Origin: CAWDVH01 sp963805705
GTDB taxonomy: Bacteria; Actinomycetota; Actinomycetes; Streptosporangiales; Streptosporangiaceae
Length of the DNA: 64,000 nt
Assembly (NCBI GenBank): GCA_963805705.1
Contig: CAWDVH010000001.1
Location: 1,364,001-1,428,000 of the forward strand
Direction: 5' to 3'
In this document: positions 8,519-18,047 of the stretch, piece after piece
How the letters are laid out: each line of letters begins with the position of its first letter
Position numbering within the stretch: the first letter of the stretch is position 1
Program-made: the position numbers and the translations under genes
The notes under the pieces: generated by a model
Databases searched by the model: none
What the model was told of the DNA's origin: nothing
What the model saw: only the letters and a program-made list of their open reading frames with translations

Positions 8519-9301
8519 ATGGTTCGCATCGGAGCTCACCTTCACGACGGCGACCCGCTGACCGAGGCGCTGGCCAGCCACGCCGACGTGGTCCAGTTCT
8601 TCCTCGGGGACCCGCAGGGCTGGAAGGCACCCACGTTCCCCGGCGAGCCGGGCGAAGTCCGCGCCGCGTTCGCGGCCGCTGGCGTGGACGCCTACATTCA
8701 CGCGCCGTATGTGATCAACGTCGCGTCGCCGAACAACCGGATCAGGATCCCCAGCCGCAAGCTGCTCGAGCAGCAGCTGACGGCGGCGGCGGCCATCGGG
8801 GCCAAGGGCCTGATCGTGCACGGCGGCCACGTCACCGCCGGGGTAGACCCGCAAGAGGGATACGACAGCTGGCGTAAGGCGGTGGAGCGGATCGAGCGGC
8901 CGCTGCCGATGCTGATCGAGAACACGGCAGGCGGGGACGGCGCGATGGCGCGTGGCTTCGACGCGATCGCGCGGCTGTGGGACGTCGTCGCGGAGGCGGC
9001 GGCCGGAGGCGGCGAGGTCGGGTTCTGCCTGGACACCTGTCACGCGCACGCCGCGGGCGAGGACCTCGCCGGGATCACCGACCGCCTGAAGGCCATCACC
9101 GGCCGGATCGACCTGGTGCACTGCAACAACTCGCGTGATGAGTTCGGCTCGGGCCGGGACCGGCATGCGGGGCTGCCCTCAGGGCGGATCGATCCCGACC
9201 TGATCGTCGATGTCGTTCGCGCAGCCGGGGCGCCCGCCGTCTGCGAGACGCCCGACCCGGCCAGCGACATCCGCTGGCTCCGCGCCCGGCTCGCGGACTA
9301 G
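8519..9301 (+). CDS. nfo: Deoxyribonuclease IV (AP endonuclease family 2)
   Basis: Endonuclease IV cuts DNA 5' to abasic sites in base excision repair. The 260-residue TIM-barrel protein starts MVRIGAHLHDGDPLTEALAS and carries metal-site motifs in order: YIHAPYVINVASP, GLIVHGGH, LIENTAG, FCLDTCHAHAAGED, LVHCNNSRDEFGSGRDRH and AVCETPD. These match the family's tri-metal ligands (His, Glu, Asp, His). The size is slightly below the common 280 residues. The start ATG is the only one near the motif-bearing N-terminus. Confidence 0.9.
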   Translation: MVRIGAHLHDGDPLTEALASHADVVQFFLGDPQGWKAPTFPGEPGEVRAAFAAAGVDAYIHAPYVINVASPNNRIRIPSRKLLEQQLTAAAAIGAKGLIVHGGHVTAGVDPQEGYDSWRKAVERIERPLPMLIENTAGGDGAMARGFDAIARLWDVVAEAAAGGGEVGFCLDTCHAHAAGEDLAGITDRLKAITGRIDLVHCNNSRDEFGSGRDRHAGLPSGRIDPDLIVDVVRAAGAPAVCETPDPASDIRWLRARLAD

Positions 9302-9355
9302 CCGCCGCACCGGTGAGCCCCTGGGCGCCAGGGCCGGCGCGAGCGGCCGGGCGGC

Positions 9356-12300
9356 TTAGCCGCCGGGCGCCCGCAGCCGGACCAGGGTAGCGGCCGGATC
9401 GTCACCGATCGCCGCGGCGGCGGCTGATGCCACGGCCGGCTGCGCCGCCTGCCGCACGGCCTGCTGGCCGCCGGGGCCAGGCCCTGGCGTCGGCGTCGAG
9501 CATGGGTTGCCGAACGACGGCGTGCAGGACGGGCTCGGGGTCGGAGTGGGATTGGGCGGCATCGGGGACGGGGTGGGGGTCGGGACCGAGCAGCCAGGTA
9601 CCGGGACGGGCAGGCAGGACGGCGACGACGGGGTCGGGTTCGGGCACGGTGCGCCGAAGCCGTGACCTCGGTGGCCCGTCGGCCCGCACGTGGGGTTGGG
9701 GTTCGGCTTCGGCTTGTGCGGCCGCTTGGCCTGGACCCACTTGGTGAAGCCGTTGAAGTCCGGCGTCAGCAGCGGCTCGACCGGAAGGTGGGAGAACTGA
9801 TTGGTCATGAACATATTCCAGATCGTGGCCGGCCACGCGCCGCCGTATCCGCCCGTCGACTGGTGATCCGGCGGAAGGACATTCAGGGTCTGAACCGGGT
9901 TGGGCTCCTGCTGCTGGTCGTTGGTGAACATGCCGACCGCGAGCGAGTACTGCGGTATCGCCCCGATGAAGAACGCGTCCTGGGCGTTATCGGTGGTCCC
10001 GGTCTTGGCGATCGTCGGCCGGAACGGCGTCAGCTGCGCGTTCGGGACCGCCGTGCCGTAGATGGTGTCGAACGACAGGGCGTAGTCCACGTCGGCGGCC
10101 TGCGCCTCGGTGAGCACGCGGTGATGCTCGATCTTCAGCGGGATCGACCTGTTGCCCAGCGTGATCTCCTCGATCACGTGCGGGGTGTGGTACATGCCGC
10201 CATCGGCGAGCGTGGCGAAGGTCGTCGCCTGTTCCTCCACGGTGAGCGAGGCCTGCCCCAGGGCAATCGTGGAATCCCCGAGGTCGGCCTGGAGGTTGGA
10301 CCCGTTCGGGTACTTGCCGGTGTTGACCCCGAACCGCTTGGCGATGTCGATCACGCTCTGGGTGCCCACCCGGTGGATCAGGTCACCATAGGCGGTGTTC
10401 AGTGACAGGGCGCTCGCCTTGGCCACGCTGACCGGGCCGTTGGACTCGCCGAAGCTATTGAAGTTGAAATAGCCGAACGACGACGGCGGGCAGGTGGTCC
10501 CGCTGACGTTGATCGAGGGCATCTGCGGGAAGGAGTCAGAGGGCGAGCAGATCGACTGATAGCCGTCCAGGAGGCTGGTCTTGGCGTTCATGCCCTGCTT
10601 GACGGCGGCGGCCAGCACGTAGGGCTTGAACGAGGAGCCGACCTGGTTCCTGCTTTGCAGCGCCATGTTCAGCTGGCACTTGAGCTTGACGCAGTGCCGC
10701 ACGCTGGTGCCGGGCCCGCCGTACATGGCCAGGATGGCGCCGGTTCCCGGCTTCTCCAGCACGACGCCCACGTGAGCCCATGACGGCAGCGCCCGGCCCT
10801 CGGCCGCCATCTCGTGCTTGGCCTCTTTGACCGTGGCGTTCATCGTGTTCATCATCGACGCGCTGAAGGTGGTCTTGATCTTCAGGCCGAGTGAGTCGAT
10901 CTGCGGGCGCGTGTAGTGGTAGGTGTTCATGAGCTCGTTCTGCACGGCCTCCATGATGTAGCCGCGGTAACCGCTGTACCCGTTGGCCTGCCCGGTAACG
11001 ATCTTCGGGAAATGCTGCGCGCTCGCCTGCTGCTGAGTGATCGCGCCGTCCCGCACCATGTTGGTGAGCACGTACTGCCAGCGCTGGTAGAGCGCCTTAT
11101 AGGGCGCCCCGGCGGCCGGGTCCGGGTTGAAATAGCCCGGCTGGTTAATCATCGCGGCCAGCATCGCGGACTGCGCGATGGTGAGATCGGCGGCCGCCCG
11201 GCTGAAGTACGTCTGCGCCGCGGCACCGACTCCGTAGGATTCATCGCCCAGGTACACGGTGTTGAGGTAGTTGGTCAGGATCCATTCCTTGGACTTCTCG
11301 TGCGACAGCTTGACCGCGACGAGGATCTCCTTGATCTTGCGGCTCGCCGTCTGCGCGGTACCGATGGTCGCGTAGTAGTTCCTGACGAACTGCTGAGTGA
11401 TCGTGGACCCGCCCTGGAAGGTGCCGCCGCTGACGTCCTCGTAGGCGGCGCGCAGGATGCCGGTGGGCGAGACCCCTCCCTCGGTGTAGAAGTGCCGGTC
11501 CTCCGCCGCTATGACGGCCTGCGTGAGAACCGCCGGGATCTGCTGCGCGGTCAGCAGCTGCCGGGTGATGCCGTTGGCGCTGAAGGTGCCGACCCTGGTC
11601 GTGCCATTGCTGAAGTAGACCGATGAGGACTGCTGCAACGCCAGCTCGGAGGCCTCGGTGGGAACCTTGGTGCTGCTGTAGGCGTACAGCCCGGCGACCA
11701 CGACGAGAAGCATCATCGCGGCAAATCCCGCGGCGACGATCGCTAGGGCCTTCTTCCAGGTCCAGTGCCGCCACCAGCGGCCGTACAGCAGCCATCCCTT
11801 GAAGCCCCCGGCGCGGTGGCCCGGACCCCGGCCACTGCCGCCGCCGCCGTAACCGCCGCCGCCGTTGCCGTTGCCGTTGCGGTAACCGCGAGCATCGCCG
11901 CCGTAACCGCCGGCCCCGTAGCCGCGAGCGTCGCCGTAACCAGCATCGCCGTAACCAGCATCGGCGCCGTCCCGGCCATCGCGACGGTCCGCTGCGCGCT
12001 GGCCGGCACCGACGGCCACGCCGGCGGCGGCCAGGCGCGGGTCGCGCCCGGCGCGGGGATCGGCGGGCCGCCGCGGGGCCTGCTGGGCCCGCGGGTCCTG
12101 CTTGGCTCTCATGCCCAGCCGGTTTCGGAGGTCCTGGGCGACCATGCCGTCCCCGCCCCGCGGGTCGTCCTGGTAGCGCGGGCCGCCGCCGTCTCGCCGG
12201 CCCGCCGCGCCGCGCGGCTCCTGGACGGCCCGTGCGTCGCGACTGTGCGTTCCGCGGCCGTGGGAGCCCCGGCCGCTCCCGTTCCGCAGGCTCTGGCCCT

Positions 12301-12514
12301 GGCGCTCCGGCGGGCCAGGCGGACCCGGGTAGCCCTGCGCCGCCCCGTCGCCGTACCGCTGGCGATCCCGGTCGGCTGACGCGACGGCCTCGGCGGGCGG
12401 GCGGCCCGGCCTGCGGCCCCGCCCGGCTCCGCTCTCGCCGCGCCGGGCATCCACGTCACTGCCTGCCCGAGCCGGATCTCGCCAGTACGGCCCGGTGAAA
12501 TCTGGATTACTCAC
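9356..12514 (-). CDS. Bifunctional penicillin-binding protein (GT51 transglycosylase / transpeptidase)
   Basis: Class A PBPs polymerise and cross-link peptidoglycan at the outer face of the membrane. The 1052-residue protein has a long charged Gly/Arg/Asp-rich cytoplasmic N-terminus with GYGD and GGYGG repeats (to about 235), one membrane segment near 253-278 (ALAIVAAGFAAMMLLVVVAG), the GT51 domain with AVIAAEDRHFYTEGG and GGSTITQQFVRNYY, and the transpeptidase with SxxK (VGSSFKPYVLAAA, about 625), SxN (SLNTAYGD) and KTG (IAKTGTTDNAQDAFF, about 834). The C-terminal about 110 residues are Pro/Thr/Ser-rich repeats (NPTPTPSPSC). It matches actinobacterial PonA-type proteins, and the extreme N-terminal length is notable. 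Start ATG at 12514. Confidence 0.93.
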   Translation of the reverse strand: MSNPDFTGPYWRDPARAGSDVDARRGESGAGRGRRPGRPPAEAVASADRDRQRYGDGAAQGYPGPPGPPERQGQSLRNGSGRGSHGRGTHSRDARAVQEPRGAAGRRDGGGPRYQDDPRGGDGMVAQDLRNRLGMRAKQDPRAQQAPRRPADPRAGRDPRLAAAGVAVGAGQRAADRRDGRDGADAGYGDAGYGDARGYGAGGYGGDARGYRNGNGNGGGGYGGGGSGRGPGHRAGGFKGWLLYGRWWRHWTWKKALAIVAAGFAAMMLLVVVAGLYAYSSTKVPTEASELALQQSSSVYFSNGTTRVGTFSANGITRQLLTAQQIPAVLTQAVIAAEDRHFYTEGGVSPTGILRAAYEDVSGGTFQGGSTITQQFVRNYYATIGTAQTASRKIKEILVAVKLSHEKSKEWILTNYLNTVYLGDESYGVGAAAQTYFSRAAADLTIAQSAMLAAMINQPGYFNPDPAAGAPYKALYQRWQYVLTNMVRDGAITQQQASAQHFPKIVTGQANGYSGYRGYIMEAVQNELMNTYHYTRPQIDSLGLKIKTTFSASMMNTMNATVKEAKHEMAAEGRALPSWAHVGVVLEKPGTGAILAMYGGPGTSVRHCVKLKCQLNMALQSRNQVGSSFKPYVLAAAVKQGMNAKTSLLDGYQSICSPSDSFPQMPSINVSGTTCPPSSFGYFNFNSFGESNGPVSVAKASALSLNTAYGDLIHRVGTQSVIDIAKRFGVNTGKYPNGSNLQADLGDSTIALGQASLTVEEQATTFATLADGGMYHTPHVIEEITLGNRSIPLKIEHHRVLTEAQAADVDYALSFDTIYGTAVPNAQLTPFRPTIAKTGTTDNAQDAFFIGAIPQYSLAVGMFTNDQQQEPNPVQTLNVLPPDHQSTGGYGGAWPATIWNMFMTNQFSHLPVEPLLTPDFNGFTKWVQAKRPHKPKPNPNPTCGPTGHRGHGFGAPCPNPTPSSPSCLPVPVPGCSVPTPTPSPMPPNPTPTPSPSCTPSFGNPCSTPTPGPGPGGQQAVRQAAQPAVASAAAAAIGDDPAATLVRLRAPGG

Positions 12515-12661
12515 GCGTCCTCGCTGGTCAGGGGTCGGGCGTTCGCGGAGACAAGCAGGCGGCCCCGGCAGGGCAAAGTGCCCGTCGTCCCGGCACGCTC
12601 GCGGGTCACGCTCGCGCCGTTACACGTGGCGATGAAGCCGTCAGCGAGCTGCTCTGCTCGC

Positions 12662-13060
12662 TTACTCGCCGGCTCGGGCGCGCCGACTGCGCCGGGTTGG
12701 CGACTCGCCCGTGCCGAGAACGTAGGACGTCGCAAGATGATTCCACGAGCAACTCTGGCAGACCTCGACCACGTAGACCTGGAACTCCGCGTATTCAGCC
12801 GCCATTTCGTCCAGTTCGGGACTCTGCTTCACGCGCCCCTCATAGCGGCCAAGCTCGTCCCCGTACACGTACGTGACGTGGGTGAGCCTGGCTTTCCGGC
12901 AGACCGGGCAGGTCTTATCGGTCGGCTCCCCGTGGAACTTGGCCGCCCTCAGCAGGTACGGATGCGCATCGCAGACATCGGTGACCGTGCTGCGGCCAGC
13001 CAGGACGGCCGCGAGCGCAGCGCGGCGCGCCAGCCCGTAGTCCACGACCGATCGCCTCAT
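12662..13060 (-). CDS. DUF5318 family protein
   Basis: The product from MRRSVVDYGLARRAALAAVL to the stop is 132 residues. It contains DVCDAHPYLLRAAKFHG, two cysteine pairs CPVCRKARL and CQSCSW, and YVYGDELGRYEGR. The four Cys suggest a zinc ribbon. DUF5318 proteins are conserved next to PBP and inositol synthase genes in actinobacteria; function unknown. I preferred the ATG at 13060 over 13111 because the conserved family sequence starts there. It is divergent from padR. Confidence 0.85.
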   Translation of the reverse strand: MRRSVVDYGLARRAALAAVLAGRSTVTDVCDAHPYLLRAAKFHGEPTDKTCPVCRKARLTHVTYVYGDELGRYEGRVKQSPELDEMAAEYAEFQVYVVEVCQSCSWNHLATSYVLGTGESPTRRSRRARAGE

Positions 13061-13227
13061 GCCCGACAGATTACGACGGAACGGCGCCCAGGCCGAGTCC
13101 CGTATCGTCATCGGCGGTCAATCCGTGCGGACGGCTGATCAAAATGCGGCGTGCGCCCCGGCGGAGCCCGGCGCTCACCTGGGCCGGGCCCGGCGCTTGC
13201 GCTCTCACCCAATAGGCCATATCTTTG

Positions 13228-13250
13228 CGATGTATCGGCCCGATACATCG
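13228..13250. promoter_or_regulatory. Probable PadR operator (11-bp inverted repeat)
   Basis: CGATGTATCGG, one C, then CCGATACATCG: perfect 11-bp arms with a single-base spacer, containing the ATGT...ACAT ends seen in PadR-family operators. It is 69 bases upstream of padR and in the gap divergent to DUF5318, so it could control both. Autoregulation is inferred. Confidence 0.6.
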
Positions 13251-13318
13251 GTTCGAGATACCGCGGCTTCATGGCGCGGAGATCCAGGCCCAAGGACAGA
13301 CGGGAGGCTCGATCAGGC

Positions 13319-13942
13319 ATGAGCAGCCAGCGATCGGGCGTGCTCGAGCTCGCCGTTCTCGGGCTGCTGCATGAGACTCCCATGCATGGCTACGAGCTGC
13401 GCAAGCGGCTCAACGCCGTGCTGGGCGCCTTCCGCGCCTTCGGCTACGGATCGCTGTATCCGTGCCTGAAGGACCTGCTGACCCGCGGCCTCATCGCTGA
13501 GGACACCGCGGCGGCGAAGCCGCTGGCCGGGCGCCGGTCGAAGATCGTCTACCGGCTGACCGCCGACGGCAAGGAGAGGCTCCAGGATCTCCTGGCCGAG
13601 ACCGGCCCCGCCGCCTGGGAAGACGACGGATTCGGCGTCCGCTTCGCGTTCTTCGGCCAGACCAAGGCAGACATCAGGCTCCGCATTCTCGAAGGCCGGC
13701 GCAGCAGGCTTGAGGAGCGGCTCGAAGGTTTTCGCGCGGCTTTGTCCAGGACGCGAGAGCGGGTGGACAGCTACACCCTCGAGCTGCAGCGGCACGGCCT
13801 GGAGTCCGTTGAACGGGAAGTCCGCTGGCTCAACGAGCTGATTGCCTCGGAACGAATTGCCTCGGAACGGCAGGCTGGCCCACCGCCCGCCCGCCCGCCC
13901 GGGGGCCACACAGATACCGGCACGGCGGGCCCCCCCGGCTGA
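13319..13942 (+). CDS. PadR family transcriptional regulator
   Basis: The 207-residue protein has the PadR winged helix at the N-terminus: LELAVLGLLHETPMHGYELR followed by GSLYPCLKDLLTRGLIAED and YRLTADGKERLQDLLAE. The C-terminal part (from about 120) is helical, Arg/Glu-rich and suited to dimerisation. The ATG at 13319 follows GGGAGG by about 11 bases. The stop is 47 bases before the inositol-phosphate synthase start, so the two are probably one operon, as in Streptomyces. The palindrome upstream suggests autoregulation. Confidence 0.9.
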   Translation: MSSQRSGVLELAVLGLLHETPMHGYELRKRLNAVLGAFRAFGYGSLYPCLKDLLTRGLIAEDTAAAKPLAGRRSKIVYRLTADGKERLQDLLAETGPAAWEDDGFGVRFAFFGQTKADIRLRILEGRRSRLEERLEGFRAALSRTRERVDSYTLELQRHGLESVEREVRWLNELIASERIASERQAGPPPARPPGGHTDTGTAGPPG

Positions 13943-13989
13943 CGCCGGCCAAGGTGCCGCCGCACGGCAGGAGATAAGGAGCAGTCCTC

Positions 13990-15069
<1,080 letters not shown>

Positions 15070-15132
15070 GGAGTCGAGCACTGAGGAACCGCACGCTGAG
15101 GAACCGCACGCCGACGAACTCCCGTATGGCCG

Positions 15133-16575
15133 ATGCGGGGCACGCGCCTTAGGCTGAGGGGCGTGTCCCGCCCGGCAGACCGCAGCGGGCAGCCGGAAGT
15201 GCCCCGCCCGCCGCCTTCCGGGCTGACCGGAAAGTCGTCGTTCCTTCCTGACCTGCGCAGCATGATGTCCGGGCGGGATTTCCGGCGCCTGTTCGGCACC
15301 CGGCTGATCTCGCAGACCGGCGACGGGCTGTTCAACGCCGGCTTTGGCGCCTACGTCTTCTTCTCGGCGCAGATCTTCCCGAACCCGGCCGCCGCGGCCG
15401 AGGCATTCGCGGTCTTGTACCTGCCCTACTCGCTGGTCGGGCCGTTCGTCGGGGTTTTCCTCGACCGCTGGTCGCGGCGCCAGATCCTGGTCTGGTCGGC
15501 GCTGATCCGGGCCGGGTTCGTCGCTATCGCCGGATTTTTCGTAGCCTCGGGAACGCTCGGGCTGCCGCTGTACATCGCGGCGCTCGCGGTACTCGGCGTC
15601 AACCGCTTCTTCCTCTCGGCGCTGTCGGCCTCCCTTCCGCATGTGGTGGCCGAGGACAAGCTGGTGACGGCCAATTCGCTCACCCAGACCTCGGGCACGA
15701 TCGTCGCCTTCGCGGGCGGCCTGATCGGCCTGGGCGTGCACCTGGTGGCCGGGGGCGGGCGCGGGGTGTCCGCATTGATCATGCTGGTGGCGGGCGCGGC
15801 CTACCTGGCCGCCGGGCTCGTCGCCGTGACCATGCGCCGTGACTTGCTCGGCCCTGACCAGCGGGACGGCGAACGGCCGGCCACCGGGGTCCTGACCGAG
15901 CTGGCCTCGGTGGCCGCCGGGCTGGCCGCGGGCGTGCGCCACATCCGGCAGCGGCGGCCCGCGGCGGCGGCGCTGGTCGCCACCGGCTGCAGCCGGTTCC
16001 TCTACGGCATCCTGCTGCTCATGTCCATCTTGCTGTACCGGAATTACTTCTACCCGGCTAGTAACGGGAACCTCGCGCTCAAGCACTTCACGCTGCTGGT
16101 GTCGACGTCGGCGGTGGGTTACGGCGTGGGCGCGCTGATCACTCCGTACGCGACCCGGCACCTGACGAAGGCGACCTGGATTACCTGCATGCTGGCCGCG
16201 GCCGGCCTCACGACCGGCGCACTCGGCGTGACCTTCCAGCAGATCCCGTTCCTGATCATCGGCTTTGCGCTCGGCGTGGCCGCGCAGAGCGTGGCGATCT
16301 GCACGGCCACGATCCTGCAGCAGGAGACGGACGACGGCTTCCGCGGCCGGGCCTTCGCCATCAACGACATGCTCTTCAACGTGGCATTCGTGCTGGGCGC
16401 GGGCGTGAGCGCGCTGTTCATGCCGGTGACCGGCAAGTCGCTGGTCATGCTGGCGGTCGTGGCGGTCGGGTATGTCGCCGCCGCGGCTGCCTACCGGATA
16501 GTGAGCCGTCAGGCGCCGGGCGGGCCGTCCGGCACGGCCAGCCCTTCGCCGTCGGCCCAGCGCAGCAGCTCCTGA
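15133..16575 (+). CDS. MFS transporter
   Basis: The 480-residue membrane protein has about 12 hydrophobic segments. The N-terminal half contains DFRRLFGTRLISQTGDGLFN and the MFS loop motif VFLDRWSRRQILVWSALIR. The second half contains LAIGF-type helices such as FLIIGFALGVAAQSVAICTA and the cytoplasmic sequence RGRAFAINDMLFNVAF. It resembles actinobacterial enterobactin-exporter/multidrug MFS proteins; the substrate is unknown. The start is uncertain: ATG at 15133 or GTG at 15163. Its 3' end overlaps the convergent cca gene by 67 bases. Confidence 0.88.
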   Translation: MRGTRLRLRGVSRPADRSGQPEVPRPPPSGLTGKSSFLPDLRSMMSGRDFRRLFGTRLISQTGDGLFNAGFGAYVFFSAQIFPNPAAAAEAFAVLYLPYSLVGPFVGVFLDRWSRRQILVWSALIRAGFVAIAGFFVASGTLGLPLYIAALAVLGVNRFFLSALSASLPHVVAEDKLVTANSLTQTSGTIVAFAGGLIGLGVHLVAGGGRGVSALIMLVAGAAYLAAGLVAVTMRRDLLGPDQRDGERPATGVLTELASVAAGLAAGVRHIRQRRPAAAALVATGCSRFLYGILLLMSILLYRNYFYPASNGNLALKHFTLLVSTSAVGYGVGALITPYATRHLTKATWITCMLAAAGLTTGALGVTFQQIPFLIIGFALGVAAQSVAICTATILQQETDDGFRGRAFAINDMLFNVAFVLGAGVSALFMPVTGKSLVMLAVVAVGYVAAAAAYRIVSRQAPGGPSGTASPSPSAQRSSS

Positions 16576-17969
16576 GCGGCCCGCTCCGGGCCGAGGGGGC
16601 CCTGCTCCATCCGCAGTTCCAGCAGATACGCATAAGCCCGGCCCACCAGCGGTCCCGGCCCGATGCCGAGCAGGCTCATGATCTGGTTGCCGTCCAGGTC
16701 CGGGCGGATGCTGGCCAGCTCCTCGCGCTCGGCCAGCTCGGCTATCCGCCGCTCCAGGCTGTCGTAGGAACGGGCCAGGCGCTGGGCCTTGGCCTGGTTC
16801 CTGGTCGTGCAGTCGGCGCGGGTCAGCGCGTGCAGCCGCGGCAGCAGCGGCCCCGCATCCGACACGTACCGCCGGACCGCCGAGTCCGTCCACTCGCCCG
16901 TGCCGTAGCCGTGGAACCGCAGGTGCAGCTCCACCAGGCGGGACACATCCGCGATGACATCCCTCGGGAACCGCAGCGCGGTGAGCCTGGCCCTGGCCAG
17001 CCTGGCCCCGACCACCTCGTGGTGGTGGAACGCCACCCGGCCGCCGCTCAGCAGCGACCGGGTCCCCGGCTTGCCGATGTCGTGCAGCAGCGCCGCCAGC
17101 CGCAGGACCAGATCCTGGCGGAGGTCATAGCGCTCCTCCAGGCCGATGGCCTGATCCAGCACGGTCAGCGAATGCAGGTAAACGTCCTTGTGCCGGAAGT
17201 GCTCGTCGGCCTCCAGGCGCAGCCTGGGCACCTCGGGAATCACCTGCTCGGCCACGCCGGTATCGACCAGCAGCATGATGCCGCTGGACGGGCCGCCAGG
17301 ACGCGAGGCGAGCATGAGCTTGGACAGCTCGCCCGCGATCCGCTCGGCGGAGACGATCGGCAGCCTCGGGGCCAGCTCGGCCATCGCCTCCCGCAGCTCG
17401 GGAACGGGCGTAAGGCCCAGCTGGGCCACGAACCGGGCGGCACGCAGTATCCGCAGCGGATCGTCGTTCAGTGAGTCCTGCGGGCGGCCGGGCGTGCGCA
17501 GCACTTTGTCAGCGAGGTCACGCAGGCCACCGAACGGATCCACCAGCTCATGCTGCGGCAGCCGGGCCGCCATGGCGTTCACCGTGAAGTCCCGGCGCAG
17601 CAGGTCGTCCTCGAGCGAGGTGCCGTAGCGCACCTCCGGCTTGCGCGACTCGGCGGCGTACTGCTCGCTGCGGTAGGTGGTGATCTCGAATACCGCACTG
17701 CCCTTGCGCAGCCCGACCGTGCCGAAGGCGATGCCCACCGACCATGCGCTGTCGGCCCAGGCACTGGTGATCTCCAGCACGCGCTCGGGCCTGGCGTCCG
17801 TGGTCAGGTCAAAGTCGCCGGGGCGCCGGCCCAGGAACACGTCCCGCACCGGGCCGCCGACCAGGGCCAGCTCATGACCATGGCGGGCGAACAAGCGGCC
17901 GAGATCGTCCGCCACCGGCGAGATGGTGGCGAGCAGGGCGGCGGTGGCCTGCCGCTGCGGCTCGCTCAT
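16509..17969 (-). CDS. cca: CCA tRNA nucleotidyltransferase
   Basis: It adds or repairs the CCA tail of tRNAs. The 486-residue protein has the nucleotidyltransferase head with LALVGGPVRDVFLGRRPGDF and the catalytic DLTTDA acidic pair, then RRDFTVNAMAARLP and DPLRILRAARFVAQL. An HD domain follows (AALLHDIGKPGTRS, HEVVGARLARARL), typical of the actinobacterial HD-containing form. I used ATG 17969 (MSEPQRQATAALLATI); in-frame GTGs lie up to 21 bases upstream. It is divergent from the DUF6049/murJ operon, the standard actinobacterial layout. Confidence 0.95.
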   Translation of the reverse strand: MSEPQRQATAALLATISPVADDLGRLFARHGHELALVGGPVRDVFLGRRPGDFDLTTDARPERVLEITSAWADSAWSVGIAFGTVGLRKGSAVFEITTYRSEQYAAESRKPEVRYGTSLEDDLLRRDFTVNAMAARLPQHELVDPFGGLRDLADKVLRTPGRPQDSLNDDPLRILRAARFVAQLGLTPVPELREAMAELAPRLPIVSAERIAGELSKLMLASRPGGPSSGIMLLVDTGVAEQVIPEVPRLRLEADEHFRHKDVYLHSLTVLDQAIGLEERYDLRQDLVLRLAALLHDIGKPGTRSLLSGGRVAFHHHEVVGARLARARLTALRFPRDVIADVSRLVELHLRFHGYGTGEWTDSAVRRYVSDAGPLLPRLHALTRADCTTRNQAKAQRLARSYDSLERRIAELAEREELASIRPDLDGNQIMSLLGIGPGPLVGRAYAYLLELRMEQGPLGPERAAQELLRWADGEGLAVPDGPPGA

Positions 17970-18047
17970 GGGCGTGGTATCCGGCACGGGCACTGAGGGT
18001 AGGGGGTACACGTAAGCTGAGGAAACTCGGGGAGCCCGGAGGATCCG

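Noticed and set aside
12511..12735. 74-codon minus-strand frame between the PBP and DUF5318 genes
   Set aside because: No conserved sequence; it overlaps the DUF5318 end and looks like read-through.
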